The notes under the pieces were generated by a model. It saw nothing but the letters and a program-made list of their open reading frames with translations, did no database searches and was not told the DNA's origin. Of a stretch of 64,000 nt of DNA, positions 52,801 to 63,083 are shown piece after piece (position 1 is the first letter of the stretch; every line of letters begins with the position of its first letter). This stretch comes from Hymenobacter gelipurpurascens (GTDB lineage: Bacteria > Bacteroidota > Bacteroidia > Cytophagales > Hymenobacteraceae): the NCBI RefSeq assembly GCF_900187375.1, contig NZ_FYEW01000001.1, forward strand, positions 1,302,001 through 1,366,000. Direction: 5' to 3'. The translations under genes were made by a program, and so were the position numbers.

Positions 52801-53328
52801 TCAGGCTTTTGTACGCGCAGCCGCAGCGGAAGATTCCCCTTTGGGCTGTAACTGCATTATTTCGCTTGGGGTAAGCAGCTTCAGCATATCCAATACCACA
52901 ATGATGCGGCCATTGGTTTTGGCGATACCTTCAATGTATTTATCATGGATATTGATATCCTGGATAAATTCCGGCGCCTTCTCAATGATGGAAATCGGGA
53001 TGGAAAGTGGCTGAGGGACTTCCCGTACCATTATTCCAATAGTGTAATCCTTGGCCTCAATGGCCAGGGTATACGTTACGTTTGGCAGTTCTTCACCAAC
53101 CGGACGAAGCTGAAACCGCTCCTCCAAATCGATGATAGTCACAATATCGCCCCGCAGGTTGGCAATGCCTTTTACGAAGGAGGGTGTCTTCGGCATTCGG
53201 GCAATTTCCGGGGTGATGGTCACCTCCTTCACTTGCTCAATCCGAATCCCATACTCTTCCTCGCCCAATCGAAAGACGATAAGTTGAATAAGGGCTTCTT
53301 GCTTGGCGTTTTTATCGGCGTCAGCCAT
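52801..53328 (-). CDS. cheW: CheW adaptor
   Basis: CheW-like scaffold of 175 residues from the ATG at 53328 (MADADKN...); an in-frame ATG 8 codons upstream would add MLRSPVLG. The SH3-like core has FRLGEEEYGIRIEQVKEV, IANLRGDIVTIIDLEERF and NGRIIVVLDMLKLL. It links CheA to the receptor. It follows the receptor gene by 82 bases. Confidence 0.93.
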   Translation of the reverse strand: MADADKNAKQEALIQLIVFRLGEEEYGIRIEQVKEVTITPEIARMPKTPSFVKGIANLRGDIVTIIDLEERFQLRPVGEELPNVTYTLAIEAKDYTIGIMVREVPQPLSIPISIIEKAPEFIQDINIHDKYIEGIAKTNGRIIVVLDMLKLLTPSEIMQLQPKGESSAAAARTKA

Positions 53329-53410
53329 ACCTAAAACGGGAGAGCGAAGCACCAGACCGCTTTCTTAGAGAAGCAGGTCTGGTATTTCGTCGATACAAAT
53401 TGAAGTGTGG

Positions 53411-56400
53411 TTACTTGGCTTTGCTTGCCTTCCGAGGCTTTTCAGCTGTAGCTACTTCCTTGGCAGCTACAACTGGCGCTGTACGGCGGGAAGACTTGCG
53501 GGTAGAAGCATTCTCTTTTTCAGGAGTAACAGGGTCCGTTGGCTTCACAGCCGTATTCAGCGCTCTTACACGCCTAGAAGCTGCTTTTGCTGGCCTAGAA
53601 GCTTGATCTGCGGCCGCTGGAGCAACTCGCCGAGTCCGCGTAGCAGGTGCTGCCGGAGCGGGAGCCGGGGCAGCTACCGCATTGCGGCGCGTCTGACGAC
53701 GACGGATGGGCTCTGGCTCCGGCTCGGGTTCTGGCTCCAGATCTTCCATCAACTGGAAGGCCGATAGACCTAGTTGCAGGTCATCTGCAATATCCGTCAG
53801 GTTCTGGCTGCTGGTAGTCAGTTCCTGCATAGAAGTGGAGAGCTGCTTGGCTGTGCTGGCCACCTGCTGGGTGCCCGATGCCGTTTGCTCGGCAATAGCT
53901 ACCACTTCCTCTACATACTTTACTACGTCGCCAATGGAGGTTTTCTGAATCTCCGTTGCCGTCAGAATGTCGCGTGAAGTACGCAGGGTTTCGCCGCTGC
54001 TGGTCGCAATGTTCTTAAAGGCCGAGCTGGCCTCGAACGTGGCGTTTTTGCCTTTCAATACCCGGCCTTCCATGGTCGAAATTGCAGTTGCAGCAGAGGT
54101 AGTATCCTTTCGAACGTCCTCTACTAGCGTAGCAATTTCGTTGGCCGATTTGCGTGAGCCTTCGGCCAGTTTCCGGATTTCTTCGGCTACTACCGCGAAA
54201 CCACGACCAGCTTCACCGGCTCGGGCTGCTTCGATGGCGGCGTTCAGAGCCAGCAGGTTGGTCTGGGCCGCAATGTCGGTGATAACGCCCAGCGACTTGC
54301 TGATTTCTCCCGACCGTGTGCTTAGTACTTCAATGGTTTTAGAGGTTTGGGCAGCTGCACTGCTGATTTCCTCCATGTTTTTTACCACTTCAGCTACCGT
54401 TTTCAGACCGAGCTGCGAGGTTTGCTCACCAAGAATAGCTGCCTTAATACCAACGTCGGCCTTACCAGCCGTTTCTTTGGTGGCCTGCATAATCTCTTCG
54501 ATCAGCTTGAATGCCTGGTCAGTTTTGAGTGCTTGGTTCTGTGCACCTTCTGCCATTTGCTGCATGGCCAAGGCAACGTCCACGGTTACGCGGCTCATCT
54601 CCTGACCTTTTAGCACCATCTCCTCCGACGACTCGCCCACAATCTGCGACGACTCGTTGATTTCGCCGAGCAGCTCGTTGAGGTTGTCTACGGCAAGGTT
54701 TAGAGCATTCGACATAGCGAGAATATCACCAGTCGTCTGAATTTCTACTTGCTGCGTCAGGTCACCTTCCGAAATGGCGCGTACCACGCGGCTCACTTCC
54801 AGTACTGGCGAGGCAATCGACTCGATCAGAGCGTTAAGGGTGTCTACCAGTTCTTTCCAGGAGCCGCTCACATCACTTACCGAGGCGCGCTCCGTCAGTT
54901 TGCCTTCCACGCCAGCAACTTTCGCCACACGGCTAACTTCTACCGCCAGTCGGTTCAGGTCATCCACCATTCGGTTGATGGTTTCGGCCAGGTCCGCTAC
55001 TTCGCCTTTGGCGTCCAGCGTCAGCTTCTGGGTCAAGTCACCTTGCGATACGGCCGTTACTACTTTCACTAGGCCACGTACCTGCGTGGTAAGGTTGGCC
55101 GCCATCGTATTTACGTTGTCGGTCAGGTCCTTCCAAACGCCCGATACGTTAGGCACATTGGCTTGGCCACCCAAGCGGCCTTCCGTACCTACTTCCTGCG
55201 CCACGCGGGTTACCTCGCCAGCGAAGATGTTCAGGGAGTCCACCATCCGGTTAATGTTGTCCTTCAGGTCGAGCAACTCGCCTTTAACATCAACTGATAC
55301 TTTCTGGCTTAGGTCGCCGCGGGCTACGGCGGTAGTTACGTTAGCAATGTCTCGTACCTGAGAGGTAAGTGAGGCTGCCATCGTGTTTACGTTATCCGTC
55401 AGGTCTTTCCAGGTACCGCGTACGTTTGGTACTACGGCCTGACCACCGAGGCGGCCTTCCGTACCTACTTCGCGTGCCACGCGGGTTACTTCGTCGCCGA
55501 ACGTGTTCAGCGAGTCCACCATCTGGTTGAGGTTTTCCTTCAGCTGCAACAGCTCGCCGCGCACGTTTACCGTCACCTTCTGGCTCAAGTCGCCACGAGC
55601 TACGGCGGTTGCTACGTTGGCAATGTCTCGCACCTGAGAGGTCAGGTTCGAGGCCATCGTGTTTACGTTATCGGTAAGGTCCTTCCAGGTACCCGATACA
55701 CTCGGCACATTGGCCTGACCACCCAGAATACCTTCCGTACCTACCTCGCGCGCCACACGGGTTACCTCGCCGGCAAAAATATTGAGCGAGTCCACCATCT
55801 GATTCAGGATGTTCTTCAGGTCGAGAATCTCGCCTTTTACATCCACTGTCATCTTCTGGGTCAGGTCACCCTTTGCTACGGCGGTAGCTACGTTGGCAAT
55901 ATCCCGCACCTGAAGCGTCAGGTTCGAGGCCATCGTGTTTACGTTGTCCGTCAGTTCCTTCCAGGTACCACCTACGCGGGGCACGTTGGCTTGGCCGCCT
56001 AGCTTACCCTCGGTACCTACTTCGCGGGCCACGCGGGTTACTTCATCACCGAAGATGTTCAGCGAGTCCACCATCTGATTGAGGATGTTCTTCAGCTCCA
56101 GGATTTCTCCTTTCACATCAACGGCCATTTTCTGGCTCAGGTCACCGCGGGCTACGGCGGTTGCTACGTTGGCAATATCTCGTACCTGAAGCGTCAGGTT
56201 CGAGGCCATGTAGTTTACGTTGTCCGTCAGTTCTTTCCACACGCCGGCCACATTCGGTACGGAGGCTTGGCCACCCAGCTTTCCATCGGTGCCTACCTCA
56301 AGTGCCACGCGGGTTACTTCGCCGGCGAACAGGTTCAGCGAGTCCACCATTTGGTTGAGGTTCTGCTTCAATTGTAGCAGCTCGCCCTTTACATCTACCG

Positions 56401-57754
56401 TAATCTTCTGGCTTAGGTCACCTTTTGCTACGGCAGTAGCCACGTTGGCAATATCTCGCACCTGCAAAGTCAGGTTCGAGGCCATGTAGTTTACGTTGTC
56501 CGTCAGTTCTTTCCACACGCCGGCCACATTCGGCACGACTGCCTGGCCGCCAAGGCGGCCTTCGGTGCCTACCTCTTGGGCCACGCGGGTTACTTCGCCG
56601 GCGAACAGGTTCAGCGAGTCCACCATTTGGTTCAGGTTCTGCTTGAGTTGCAGCAGCTCGCCCTTTACATCAACCGTGATTTTTTGAGTCAGGTCACCCT
56701 TTGCTACGGCGGTAGCTACGTTTGCAATGTCTCGTACCTGAAGCGTCAGGTTCGAGGCCATCGTGTTTACGTTGTCCGTTAGCTGCTTCCATACGCCGCC
56801 AACGTTTGGTACAGAGGCCTGGCCACCCAGCTTACCTTCCGTACCTACTTCCTGCGCTACGCGGGTTACCTCACCAGCAAACAGGTTCAGCGAGTCCACC
56901 ATTTGGTTGAGGTTCTGCTTCAACTGCAGCAGCTCGCCTTTTACATCTACCGTAATCTTCTGGGTCAGGTCACCCTTTGCTACAGCGGTAGCTACGTTGG
57001 CAATGTCTCGTACCTGAGAGGTCAGGTTGGAGGCCATGTAGTTTACGTTGTCAGTCAGCTCTTTCCAGATACCGCCTACGTTCGGTACGGAAGCTTGTCC
57101 ACCTAGCTTACCCTCGGTACCTACTTCCTGGGCCACGCGCGTTACTTCGCCGGCAAACAGGTTGAGGTTGTCAATGGTCTTGTTGATGGTTTCGGCCATC
57201 ACCTTGAAGTCACCTGACACCGGAATCTGGAAGGTTTCATCCAGGTTTCCTTTGCTGATGTTCTTCAACACCTTGCCTACTTCCAATACAGGAACGGCAA
57301 TGCTATCCACCAGGCCGTTGATGTTGTTGATCATGTCGCGCCAGAAACCGGCGGCATTATCAGCCGAGGCACGAGCCTTGAGGTTACCCTCAACCCCAGC
57401 TACCTTCGATATGCGCGACACCTCTCCTCCTACGCCACCAATCATCTCCACCATGGAGTTGTAGGCCTCTGCTATTTCCGCAAAAATGTCGTCGTTCTGC
57501 TTGGTGAGTCGCACCGATACGTCGCCTTTTTTAAAGGCATCGAGGGCGTAGAGCACGCGGTTAAGCTGCTCATTCACATAGTCAGAATCAGCCGAGGACG
57601 TTATCTGCGGGCTACTCCCCCGCTTCCGCGTAGAGTTATCCGAGGGCCGAGTGGCAGGCATAGAACCGTTAGTGGACGTAGAGGCGACTGAGTCTAGCGT
57701 CTCCGGCATATCGGTTTCCGGAAGATTGTTCTTGGGCATCTTAGCTGAAGCCAT
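53411..57754 (-). CDS. Giant cytoplasmic poly-HAMP chemoreceptor with basic tail
   Basis: A soluble methyl-accepting protein of 1447 residues with no membrane segment. Start chosen at 57754 ([11 protein letters not shown]): the -7 element TACCTTTG (minus strand, 57834-57841) lies inside the longer frame that begins at 57874. Residues 1-60 are Ser/Thr/Pro-rich. A divergent HAMP region (about 61-196) is followed by eight near-identical 92-residue units (197-932), a divergent ninth (933-1024), and the signalling hairpin with [20 protein letters not shown]. The end is an EPEPEPEP linker and about 95 basic residues rich in Arg, Lys, Ala and Pro. Receptors of this soluble type include Myxococcus FrzCD. 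Confidence 0.94.
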   Translation of the reverse strand: MASAKMPKNNLPETDMPETLDSVASTSTNGSMPATRPSDNSTRKRGSSPQITSSADSDYVNEQLNRVLYALDAFKKGDVSVRLTKQNDDIFAEIAEAYNSMVEMIGGVGGEVSRISKVAGVEGNLKARASADNAAGFWRDMINNINGLVDSIAVPVLEVGKVLKNISKGNLDETFQIPVSGDFKVMAETINKTIDNLNLFAGEVTRVAQEVGTEGKLGGQASVPNVGGIWKELTDNVNYMASNLTSQVRDIANVATAVAKGDLTQKITVDVKGELLQLKQNLNQMVDSLNLFAGEVTRVAQEVGTEGKLGGQASVPNVGGVWKQLTDNVNTMASNLTLQVRDIANVATAVAKGDLTQKITVDVKGELLQLKQNLNQMVDSLNLFAGEVTRVAQEVGTEGRLGGQAVVPNVAGVWKELTDNVNYMASNLTLQVRDIANVATAVAKGDLSQKITVDVKGELLQLKQNLNQMVDSLNLFAGEVTRVALEVGTDGKLGGQASVPNVAGVWKELTDNVNYMASNLTLQVRDIANVATAVARGDLSQKMAVDVKGEILELKNILNQMVDSLNIFGDEVTRVAREVGTEGKLGGQANVPRVGGTWKELTDNVNTMASNLTLQVRDIANVATAVAKGDLTQKMTVDVKGEILDLKNILNQMVDSLNIFAGEVTRVAREVGTEGILGGQANVPSVSGTWKDLTDNVNTMASNLTSQVRDIANVATAVARGDLSQKVTVNVRGELLQLKENLNQMVDSLNTFGDEVTRVAREVGTEGRLGGQAVVPNVRGTWKDLTDNVNTMAASLTSQVRDIANVTTAVARGDLSQKVSVDVKGELLDLKDNINRMVDSLNIFAGEVTRVAQEVGTEGRLGGQANVPNVSGVWKDLTDNVNTMAANLTTQVRGLVKVVTAVSQGDLTQKLTLDAKGEVADLAETINRMVDDLNRLAVEVSRVAKVAGVEGKLTERASVSDVSGSWKELVDTLNALIESIASPVLEVSRVVRAISEGDLTQQVEIQTTGDILAMSNALNLAVDNLNELLGEINESSQIVGESSEEMVLKGQEMSRVTVDVALAMQQMAEGAQNQALKTDQAFKLIEEIMQATKETAGKADVGIKAAILGEQTSQLGLKTVAEVVKNMEEISSAAAQTSKTIEVLSTRSGEISKSLGVITDIAAQTNLLALNAAIEAARAGEAGRGFAVVAEEIRKLAEGSRKSANEIATLVEDVRKDTTSAATAISTMEGRVLKGKNATFEASSAFKNIATSSGETLRTSRDILTATEIQKTSIGDVVKYVEEVVAIAEQTASGTQQVASTAKQLSTSMQELTTSSQNLTDIADDLQLGLSAFQLMEDLEPEPEPEPEPIRRRQTRRNAVAAPAPAPAAPATRTRRVAPAAADQASRPAKAASRRVRALNTAVKPTDPVTPEKENASTRKSSRRTAPVVAAKEVATAEKPRKASKAK
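54959..57166 (-). repeat. Eight tandem 276-bp units encoding HAMP pairs
   Basis: Each unit encodes 92 residues beginning LN(L/I)F(A/D)GEVTRVA and ending NQMVDS or NRMVDD. Period confirmed by the recurrence of GCGAGTCCACCAT at 55510 and 55786, exactly 276 bases apart. DNA identity between units is high, so unit number may vary by recombination. Confidence 0.93.
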
Positions 57755-57833
57755 AAACGAAGGAGTGGTGGCGAAACCTCTGAGATGAGGCGGTGCACGA
57801 ACGGAACTACAGGTGGACGAGTTCCAAGACTTA

Positions 57834-57841
57834 CAAAGGTA
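57834..57841 (-). promoter_or_regulatory. -7 element of the chemosensory operon
   Basis: Reads TACCTTTG on the minus strand; exact TAnnTTTG match, 80 bases before the chosen receptor start. No -33 TTTG at the ideal spacing. Confidence 0.62.
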
Positions 57842-58105
57842 ACAAATACCGTGTTGCAGCGAGCTTTGCCGCAAAAAAGTTGGCTAAAAATATTAACTGC
57901 CGCATTCTTAGCTAATTGCCTTCGCAAAGTGGTTGAACCAACTTCCCCCAGTTGCTCCTTATAGTATACCCGCCTACGCATTATTAGCGGACTGCGTGGT
58001 TGCGCCGGATTATTCCAGCATCTTTGCGGCAAAATTCAACTTTACGTTGGGCTCGCCGTTTTTACATGAGTACCCACCCAGCGTTAGAAGCATCTGCCTC
58101 CTTGT

Positions 58106-60589
58106 ATGGTCAAAAATCTAGTTATAGTAGAGTCTCCGGCAAAGGCCAAAACGATTGAAGGTTATCTGGGCAAAGACTTTATTGTCAAGTCCAGCTTCGG
58201 TCACGTGCGGGACTTACCCAAGGATAATAATGCCATCGACATAGCGAATGGCTTTAAGCCTACCTATGTGGTTTCGGCAGACAAGCGGGAGATTATCAGC
58301 CAACTGAAAAAGCTGGCTAAGGAAGCCGAGACGGTATGGTTGGCCAGTGACGATGACCGCGAAGGCGAAGCTATTTCGTGGCATCTGTCGGAAACGCTGA
58401 ACCTCAGCAGCGACAAGACGCGGCGAATTGTGTTCCGGGAAATCACCAAGAATGCTATTCTGCACGCTATTGATACCCCCCGGGAGATTAACCTGGACTT
58501 AGTGAATGCCCAGCAGGCCCGCCGGGTACTGGACCGACTGGTAGGCTTCGAGCTGTCGCCGGTGCTATGGAAAAAGGTAAAAGCGGGGCTTTCGGCTGGC
58601 CGGGTACAATCAGTAGCGGTGCGGCTGGTAGTGGAGCGTGAGCGGGAAATCAACCAGTTCAAAACTTCCTCTGCGTACCGCGTGGTAGCCAAGTTTGATG
58701 CTGGCCGTGGTGCGGTGCTGGAAGCCGAGCTGCCGACCCGCTTTAAGGTGCTGGAAGAAGCAGAAGCTTTCCTGGCCCGTTGCGTAGGCGCTTCCTATTC
58801 TATTGAGAACTTAGAGAAGAAACCCGGCAAACGCAGCCCAGCGCCGCCGTTTACTACTTCTACTCTGCAGCAGGAAGCCTCGCGCAAGCTGGGTTTCTCG
58901 GTGGCGCAGACCATGAGCGTAGCCCAGAAGCTTTATGAGGCGGGTAAAATCAGTTACATGCGGACGGACTCGGTAAACCTCTCGCAGGATGCCCTGGCCG
59001 CCGCTAAAGAAGAAATCAGCCGGGCCTACGGGCCGGAATTCGCGCAAACCCGCCAGTTTAAAACCAAGTCGGCCTCGGCCCAGGAGGCCCACGAAGCCAT
59101 CAGGCCTACTGACTTTGCCTTGGTGAAAGCCGGGTCTGACTCGCAGGAGCAGCGCCTCTACGACCTTATCCGGAAGCGGGCAATGGCCTCGCAGATGGCC
59201 GATGCCGTGATTGAGCGGACGGTGGCATCTATCAGCATCAGCACCCAGCCGGGCACGATGCTCACGGCTACGGGCGAGGTAATCACTTTCGAAGGTTTCC
59301 TGAAAGCTTACGCCGAATCTAAGGATGAGGAAGTGCAGGACGAAGCTCCTACCGAATCGACTTTCTCGCGCGGGTTGCCCCCACTGTCCGTAGGCCAGTC
59401 GTTGCCGCTGCAACAGTTGCGGGCTACGGAGCGGTTTGCGGCGCCGGCTGCGCGATACACAGAAGCTTCTCTGGTAAAGAAGATGGAGGAAATGGGCATT
59501 GGGCGTCCGTCTACATATGCTCCTACCATCAGCACCATCCAGAAGCGTGGCTACGTGGAGAAAGATTCCCGCGAAGGCAAGGAGCGCAAGTTCCATGTGC
59601 TAACGCTGGACGGCGACACGGTGAAAACCGAAGTAAAAACCGAAACCTTCGGCGCCGACAAAGCCAAGCTATTCCCGACGGATACGGCCATGGTTGTCAA
59701 CGACTTCCTGGTAGAGCACTTCCCTGTGATTGTGGACTATCAGTTCACAGCGAAGGTAGAGGACGAGTTTGACCAGATTGCCAACGGCCGCGAAGTGTGG
59801 ACCGACATGTTATCCGGTTTCTATGGCAAGTTCCACGAAACAGTGGAGCGTGGCCAGGATATTGAGCGCAGCACCCTGGGCAGCACCCGCGAGATAGGCT
59901 TACACCCCGAAACCGGGCAGAAGCTAACGGCGCGCCTAGGCCGCTTTGGGCCGTATGTGCAGATAGAGCCGAAGGAAGGTGCCCCGGAAGGCGAAAAGGC
60001 TGTGTACGCCAGCTTGCGCAAAGGGCAGTTCATTGAGAATATCACGCTGGAAGAAGCGCTGGAACTCTTCAAGCTGCCACGTATTGTAGGCCAATTTGAG
60101 GACAAGGACATGACGGCTGCCCTAGGCCGCTTCGGACCTTACATCCGTCACGACAGCAAGTTCTACTCCCTCACCAAGGAGCAGGACCCGCACACCATCA
60201 CGGCTCAGGAAGGAGTAGATTTGATTGAGGCTAAGCGCAAATCGGATGCAGAGCGCCTCATCAAAGACTTCCCGACCAACCCGGATGTGCAGGTACTCAA
60301 TGGCCGTTTCGGCCCTTACATTGTGGTAGGCAAGAAAAACGTGAAGATTCCGAAAGGCGAAGAGCCTGCTGAACTTACGCTGGAACGCTGCCTGGAGCTA
60401 GCAGATGCTACCCCAGATAAGCCTGCTAAAGGAGGCCGTTTCGCGAAGAAAGCACCTGCCGCTACAGCCGCTGATACGGCGGATAAGCCCGCCAAAAAAA
60501 CGGCGGCTAAAAAGCCAGCCGCCAAGAAACCGGCCGCCAAGAAAGCTACGGGCACTACCGCTAAAAAAGCGGCTACGAAAGCGAAGTAG
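58106..60589 (+). CDS. topA: DNA topoisomerase I
   Basis: Type IA topoisomerase, 827 residues, relaxes negative supercoils. Toprim domain at the N-terminus (LVIVESPAKAKTIEGYLG; DDDREGEAISWHL), the active-site Tyr284 in ISYMRTDS, and two to three C-terminal non-zinc repeats (LGRFGPYVQIEP, LGRFGPYIRHD, NGRFGPYIVVG). The last 50 residues are a Lys/Ala/Pro histone-H1-like tail (KKPAAKKPAAKKATG), probably DNA-binding. It is divergent from the chemoreceptor gene and ends in a strong hairpin. Confidence 0.97.
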   Translation: MVKNLVIVESPAKAKTIEGYLGKDFIVKSSFGHVRDLPKDNNAIDIANGFKPTYVVSADKREIISQLKKLAKEAETVWLASDDDREGEAISWHLSETLNLSSDKTRRIVFREITKNAILHAIDTPREINLDLVNAQQARRVLDRLVGFELSPVLWKKVKAGLSAGRVQSVAVRLVVEREREINQFKTSSAYRVVAKFDAGRGAVLEAELPTRFKVLEEAEAFLARCVGASYSIENLEKKPGKRSPAPPFTTSTLQQEASRKLGFSVAQTMSVAQKLYEAGKISYMRTDSVNLSQDALAAAKEEISRAYGPEFAQTRQFKTKSASAQEAHEAIRPTDFALVKAGSDSQEQRLYDLIRKRAMASQMADAVIERTVASISISTQPGTMLTATGEVITFEGFLKAYAESKDEEVQDEAPTESTFSRGLPPLSVGQSLPLQQLRATERFAAPAARYTEASLVKKMEEMGIGRPSTYAPTISTIQKRGYVEKDSREGKERKFHVLTLDGDTVKTEVKTETFGADKAKLFPTDTAMVVNDFLVEHFPVIVDYQFTAKVEDEFDQIANGREVWTDMLSGFYGKFHETVERGQDIERSTLGSTREIGLHPETGQKLTARLGRFGPYVQIEPKEGAPEGEKAVYASLRKGQFIENITLEEALELFKLPRIVGQFEDKDMTAALGRFGPYIRHDSKFYSLTKEQDPHTITAQEGVDLIEAKRKSDAERLIKDFPTNPDVQVLNGRFGPYIVVGKKNVKIPKGEEPAELTLERCLELADATPDKPAKGGRFAKKAPAATAADTADKPAKKTAAKKPAAKKPAAKKATGTTAKKAATKAK

Positions 60590-60607
60590 GTTTCCAAATA
60601 CTACTAT

Positions 60608-60660
60608 TTAACAGCTAGAAAGGCTCTGACCAGTGCGGTTGGAGCCTTTCTAGCTGTTAA
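60608..60660 (+). terminator. Terminator after topA, perfect 19-bp stem
   Basis: TTAACAGCTAGAAAGGCTC (60608-60626) pairs with 60642-60660, loop 15 bases. The right arm is T-rich (CTTTC...TGTTAA), although no run of more than three Ts follows. Confidence 0.75.
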
Positions 60661-60713
60661 GATATCTTGAAATCCATATCTTTATTCAGCTCTATTGCCC
60701 TACCCAATTCTTT

Positions 60714-61601
60714 ATGAACTCGGCGTATACTCTATTAAGCATCATGAGCCTTTGCTTTGGCTTAAGTGGTGCTATTACAACCCCTGCCTTACCTGCTGCC
60801 CAGCAACTCCCGACCTCAGCCGTAGGCCAGTACCAGTGGCTCCAGAAAGGCCAATACAACCCTAAACAGAGCCTTGCCGCCCGCTTTCCAGCTCCGACGG
60901 GCTATGAGCGGGTAGCGGTAACCTCGGGTAGCTTTGGGCAGTGGCTGCGGTATTTGCCTTTGCTGCCGACCGGCTCATCGGTGCACCTGCACAATGGCGA
61001 GTTGAAGGACCGCCAGGATGTACACGCGGCCGTATTGAACCTGAATACCGGCTCCCGCGACCTGCAGCAGTGCGCTGATGCCGTGATTCGGTTGCGGGCA
61101 GAATATCTATTTAGCCAAGACCCTACACAGGTGCATTTCCATTTGACCAGTGGGCACGATATCCGCTTTCAGGATTGGTATAGCGGCCGCACTTTCCGAG
61201 TGGCCGGCGAGCAGGTCCTTCCTGCTTCAAAACCCGCAGAATTGCCCACTCACGCGGTTTTTCGGCGGTATATGGACCAGATTTTCACGTACGCGGGCAC
61301 ATTGTCGTTGAGCAGGGAACTGGTGTCGGTTCCGCTGGCACAGGTGCAGCCCGGCGACGTGCTCATTCGGGGTGGCTCGCCGGGGCATGCCGTGTTGGTG
61401 CTGGATGTGGCCCTGCAGCCCAGTATAGGCCGCCGGGTTGCCTTGCTGGCGCAGAGCTATATGCCGGCCCAGCAAATGCACGTCCTGAAGCCCGACTCAT
61501 TCCAATCTTACGGAGCCTGGTTTGCGCTCGACGCCAGTCAGGAACAGGTATTTACACCTGAGTGGACGTTCAGCCAGAATGAGCTAAAGCGCTTCGAGTA
61601 A
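60714..61601 (+). CDS. DUF4846 secreted protein
   Basis: A 295-residue DUF4846 protein with an N-terminal signal (LLSIMSLCFGLSGAITTPALPA). Conserved blocks: AARFPAPTGYERVAV, SFGQWLRYLPLLP, DLQQCADAVIRLRAEYLF, and VQPGDVLIRGGSPGHAVLVLDVA, which resembles the His-containing core of NlpC/P60-like papain folds. Enzymatic function is not established. TATCTTTA (60677-60684) is a one-mismatch -7 element upstream. Confidence 0.87.
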   Translation: MNSAYTLLSIMSLCFGLSGAITTPALPAAQQLPTSAVGQYQWLQKGQYNPKQSLAARFPAPTGYERVAVTSGSFGQWLRYLPLLPTGSSVHLHNGELKDRQDVHAAVLNLNTGSRDLQQCADAVIRLRAEYLFSQDPTQVHFHLTSGHDIRFQDWYSGRTFRVAGEQVLPASKPAELPTHAVFRRYMDQIFTYAGTLSLSRELVSVPLAQVQPGDVLIRGGSPGHAVLVLDVALQPSIGRRVALLAQSYMPAQQMHVLKPDSFQSYGAWFALDASQEQVFTPEWTFSQNELKRFE

Positions 61602-61721
61602 CTGCAGTCTGTAGGCCATTGCTGGCAGGGAATGGCTGTTCAGGAAACGTAAAAACCACTTTACCGGGCAACAGGAACTGCCTTACTATCGTCTCTACTG
61701 CATTCAATTAACCCCGATACT

Positions 61722-62414
61722 ATGAGAGAAAAACTGGTAGTACTGACCGGCGCGGGCATTAGTGCAGAGAGTGGCCTAGCCACCTTCCGGGGCTCCGATG
61801 GGCTTTGGGAAGGGCACCGCGTGGAAGATGTAGCCTCACCAGAAGGCTGGGCCCGTAATCCGGAGCTAGTGCTTGATTTCTATAACCAGCGGCGCCAAGC
61901 AGCCCGGCTGGCGCAACCCAATGCGGGCCATCTGGCCCTGGTGGCGTTGGAACAGGCCTACGATGTAGTTATCGTGACCCAAAATGTAGACGACCTACAT
62001 GAGCGGGCCGGTAGCTCCCACGTGATTCATCTGCATGGTAAGCTGATGGAATCGCGCAGCACCCGCCATGAGGAGCTGGTGTACCCGATGACTTCCGATG
62101 TAATTCAGCTTGGTGATGTCTGTGAAAAAGGCCATCAGTTGCGGCCTAATATTGTATGGTTTGGGGAGCAGGTGCCGCTTATGGAGCAGGCCATGCAGGA
62201 AGCTGCCACCGCCGATGTATTTCTGGTGGTCGGGACTTCGCTGCAGGTATACCCCGCTGCCAGCTTGCTACACTATACCCGCCCCGATTGCCCGATATAT
62301 ATAATCGACCCCAATCAGCCGCCGGTTTCGGCAGGGCCAAACGTGCATTTTGTACGGGAGCCCGCCACTACCGGCGTTCCGCGTGTGGCGCAGGAATTAC
62401 TATCAGGCAACTAA
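61722..62414 (+). CDS. Class III (SIRT5-like) sirtuin deacylase without canonical zinc cysteines
   Basis: A 230-residue sirtuin. NAD site GAGISAESGLATFR, TQNVDDLHERAG and catalytic His105 in HLHGKL are intact. Tyr54 and Arg57 (FYNQRR) are the pair that in SIRT5 and CobB favour succinyl and malonyl lysine. The small domain has only CEKGH where four Cys normally hold zinc, so the zinc site is partial or absent, as in several Bacteroidota members. It is followed 16 bp later by the DUF457-type gene. Confidence 0.93.
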   Translation: MREKLVVLTGAGISAESGLATFRGSDGLWEGHRVEDVASPEGWARNPELVLDFYNQRRQAARLAQPNAGHLALVALEQAYDVVIVTQNVDDLHERAGSSHVIHLHGKLMESRSTRHEELVYPMTSDVIQLGDVCEKGHQLRPNIVWFGEQVPLMEQAMQEAATADVFLVVGTSLQVYPAASLLHYTRPDCPIYIIDPNQPPVSAGPNVHFVREPATTGVPRVAQELLSGN

Positions 62415-62430
62415 AACTAGCATTGGCCCT

Positions 62431-63024
62431 ATGGCTTCTATTTTCGGGCACACACTGTTGGGTGCCACTCTAGGGAAACTGCTGCTTCCCGACAAACGCT
62501 ATTGGCAGTGGTGGCTGGCGGCCGCAGCCTGTGCATTTCTGCCCGATATTGACGTAATCGGTTTTAAGTTTCAGGTGGCCTACGGCAGTTTGTGGGGCCA
62601 CCGCGGCCTTACGCATTCCTTGCTGGCGGCCGCGGCGCTAGCGTCGGCTCTTACTGGCCTACAGCAGCTTCGGGCCAATCCTGGGAGGGCAGTTCCGAGT
62701 GGGCGACTATGGCTCCTGTTGTTTCTGGCTACTGCCTCGCATGGCTTGCTCGATGGCATGACAACAGGTGGACTGGGAGTTGCTTTCTTCAGCCCATTTG
62801 ATGCGGAGCGCTATTTCCTGAGCCTGCGGCCCATTGCGGTATCCCCTATTGAAGTGAAGAAGTTTGTAGGCGAATGGGCTACTCGGGTGCTGCTCACTGA
62901 GGTGCTTTGGGTGGCCCTGCCCTGTGTCGTTGTGCTACTACTGCAACGTCTGCTCCGTAGGCCACTTGCCTCATCAGAGGCAGACCCAAATAGAAGAAGT
63001 ACAAGCGCAACTGGCATAAATTAA
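62431..63024 (+). CDS. Membrane-bound metal-dependent hydrolase-like protein (YdjM/DUF457)
   Basis: A 197-residue membrane protein. Start at 62431 (MASIFGHTLLGATLGKLLLP) chosen because it begins the family N-terminus; a longer frame from 62350 overlaps the sirtuin gene. Conserved FLPDIDVIGF, WGHRGLTHSLL and SHGLLDGMTTGG carry the His and Asp residues from which a metal-dependent hydrolase activity has been proposed. About four membrane helices. It is probably co-transcribed with the sirtuin. Confidence 0.88.
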   Translation: MASIFGHTLLGATLGKLLLPDKRYWQWWLAAAACAFLPDIDVIGFKFQVAYGSLWGHRGLTHSLLAAAALASALTGLQQLRANPGRAVPSGRLWLLLFLATASHGLLDGMTTGGLGVAFFSPFDAERYFLSLRPIAVSPIEVKKFVGEWATRVLLTEVLWVALPCVVVLLLQRLLRRPLASSEADPNRRSTSATGIN

Positions 63025-63083
63025 AACAGAATTAAATCGTTGCGACTTAATCTCCGTAGAACAGGCTCCACTATGACTTCTTT

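Noticed and set aside
54959..57166. Regular repeats considered as a CRISPR or satellite array
   Set aside because: The period is 276 bases and the repeats keep an open frame encoding HAMP units; there are no short repeats with unique spacers.
57755..57874. Forty-codon N-terminal extension of the chemoreceptor
   Set aside because: It would place the start upstream of a perfect -7 element and adds Cys-rich sequence unlike receptors.
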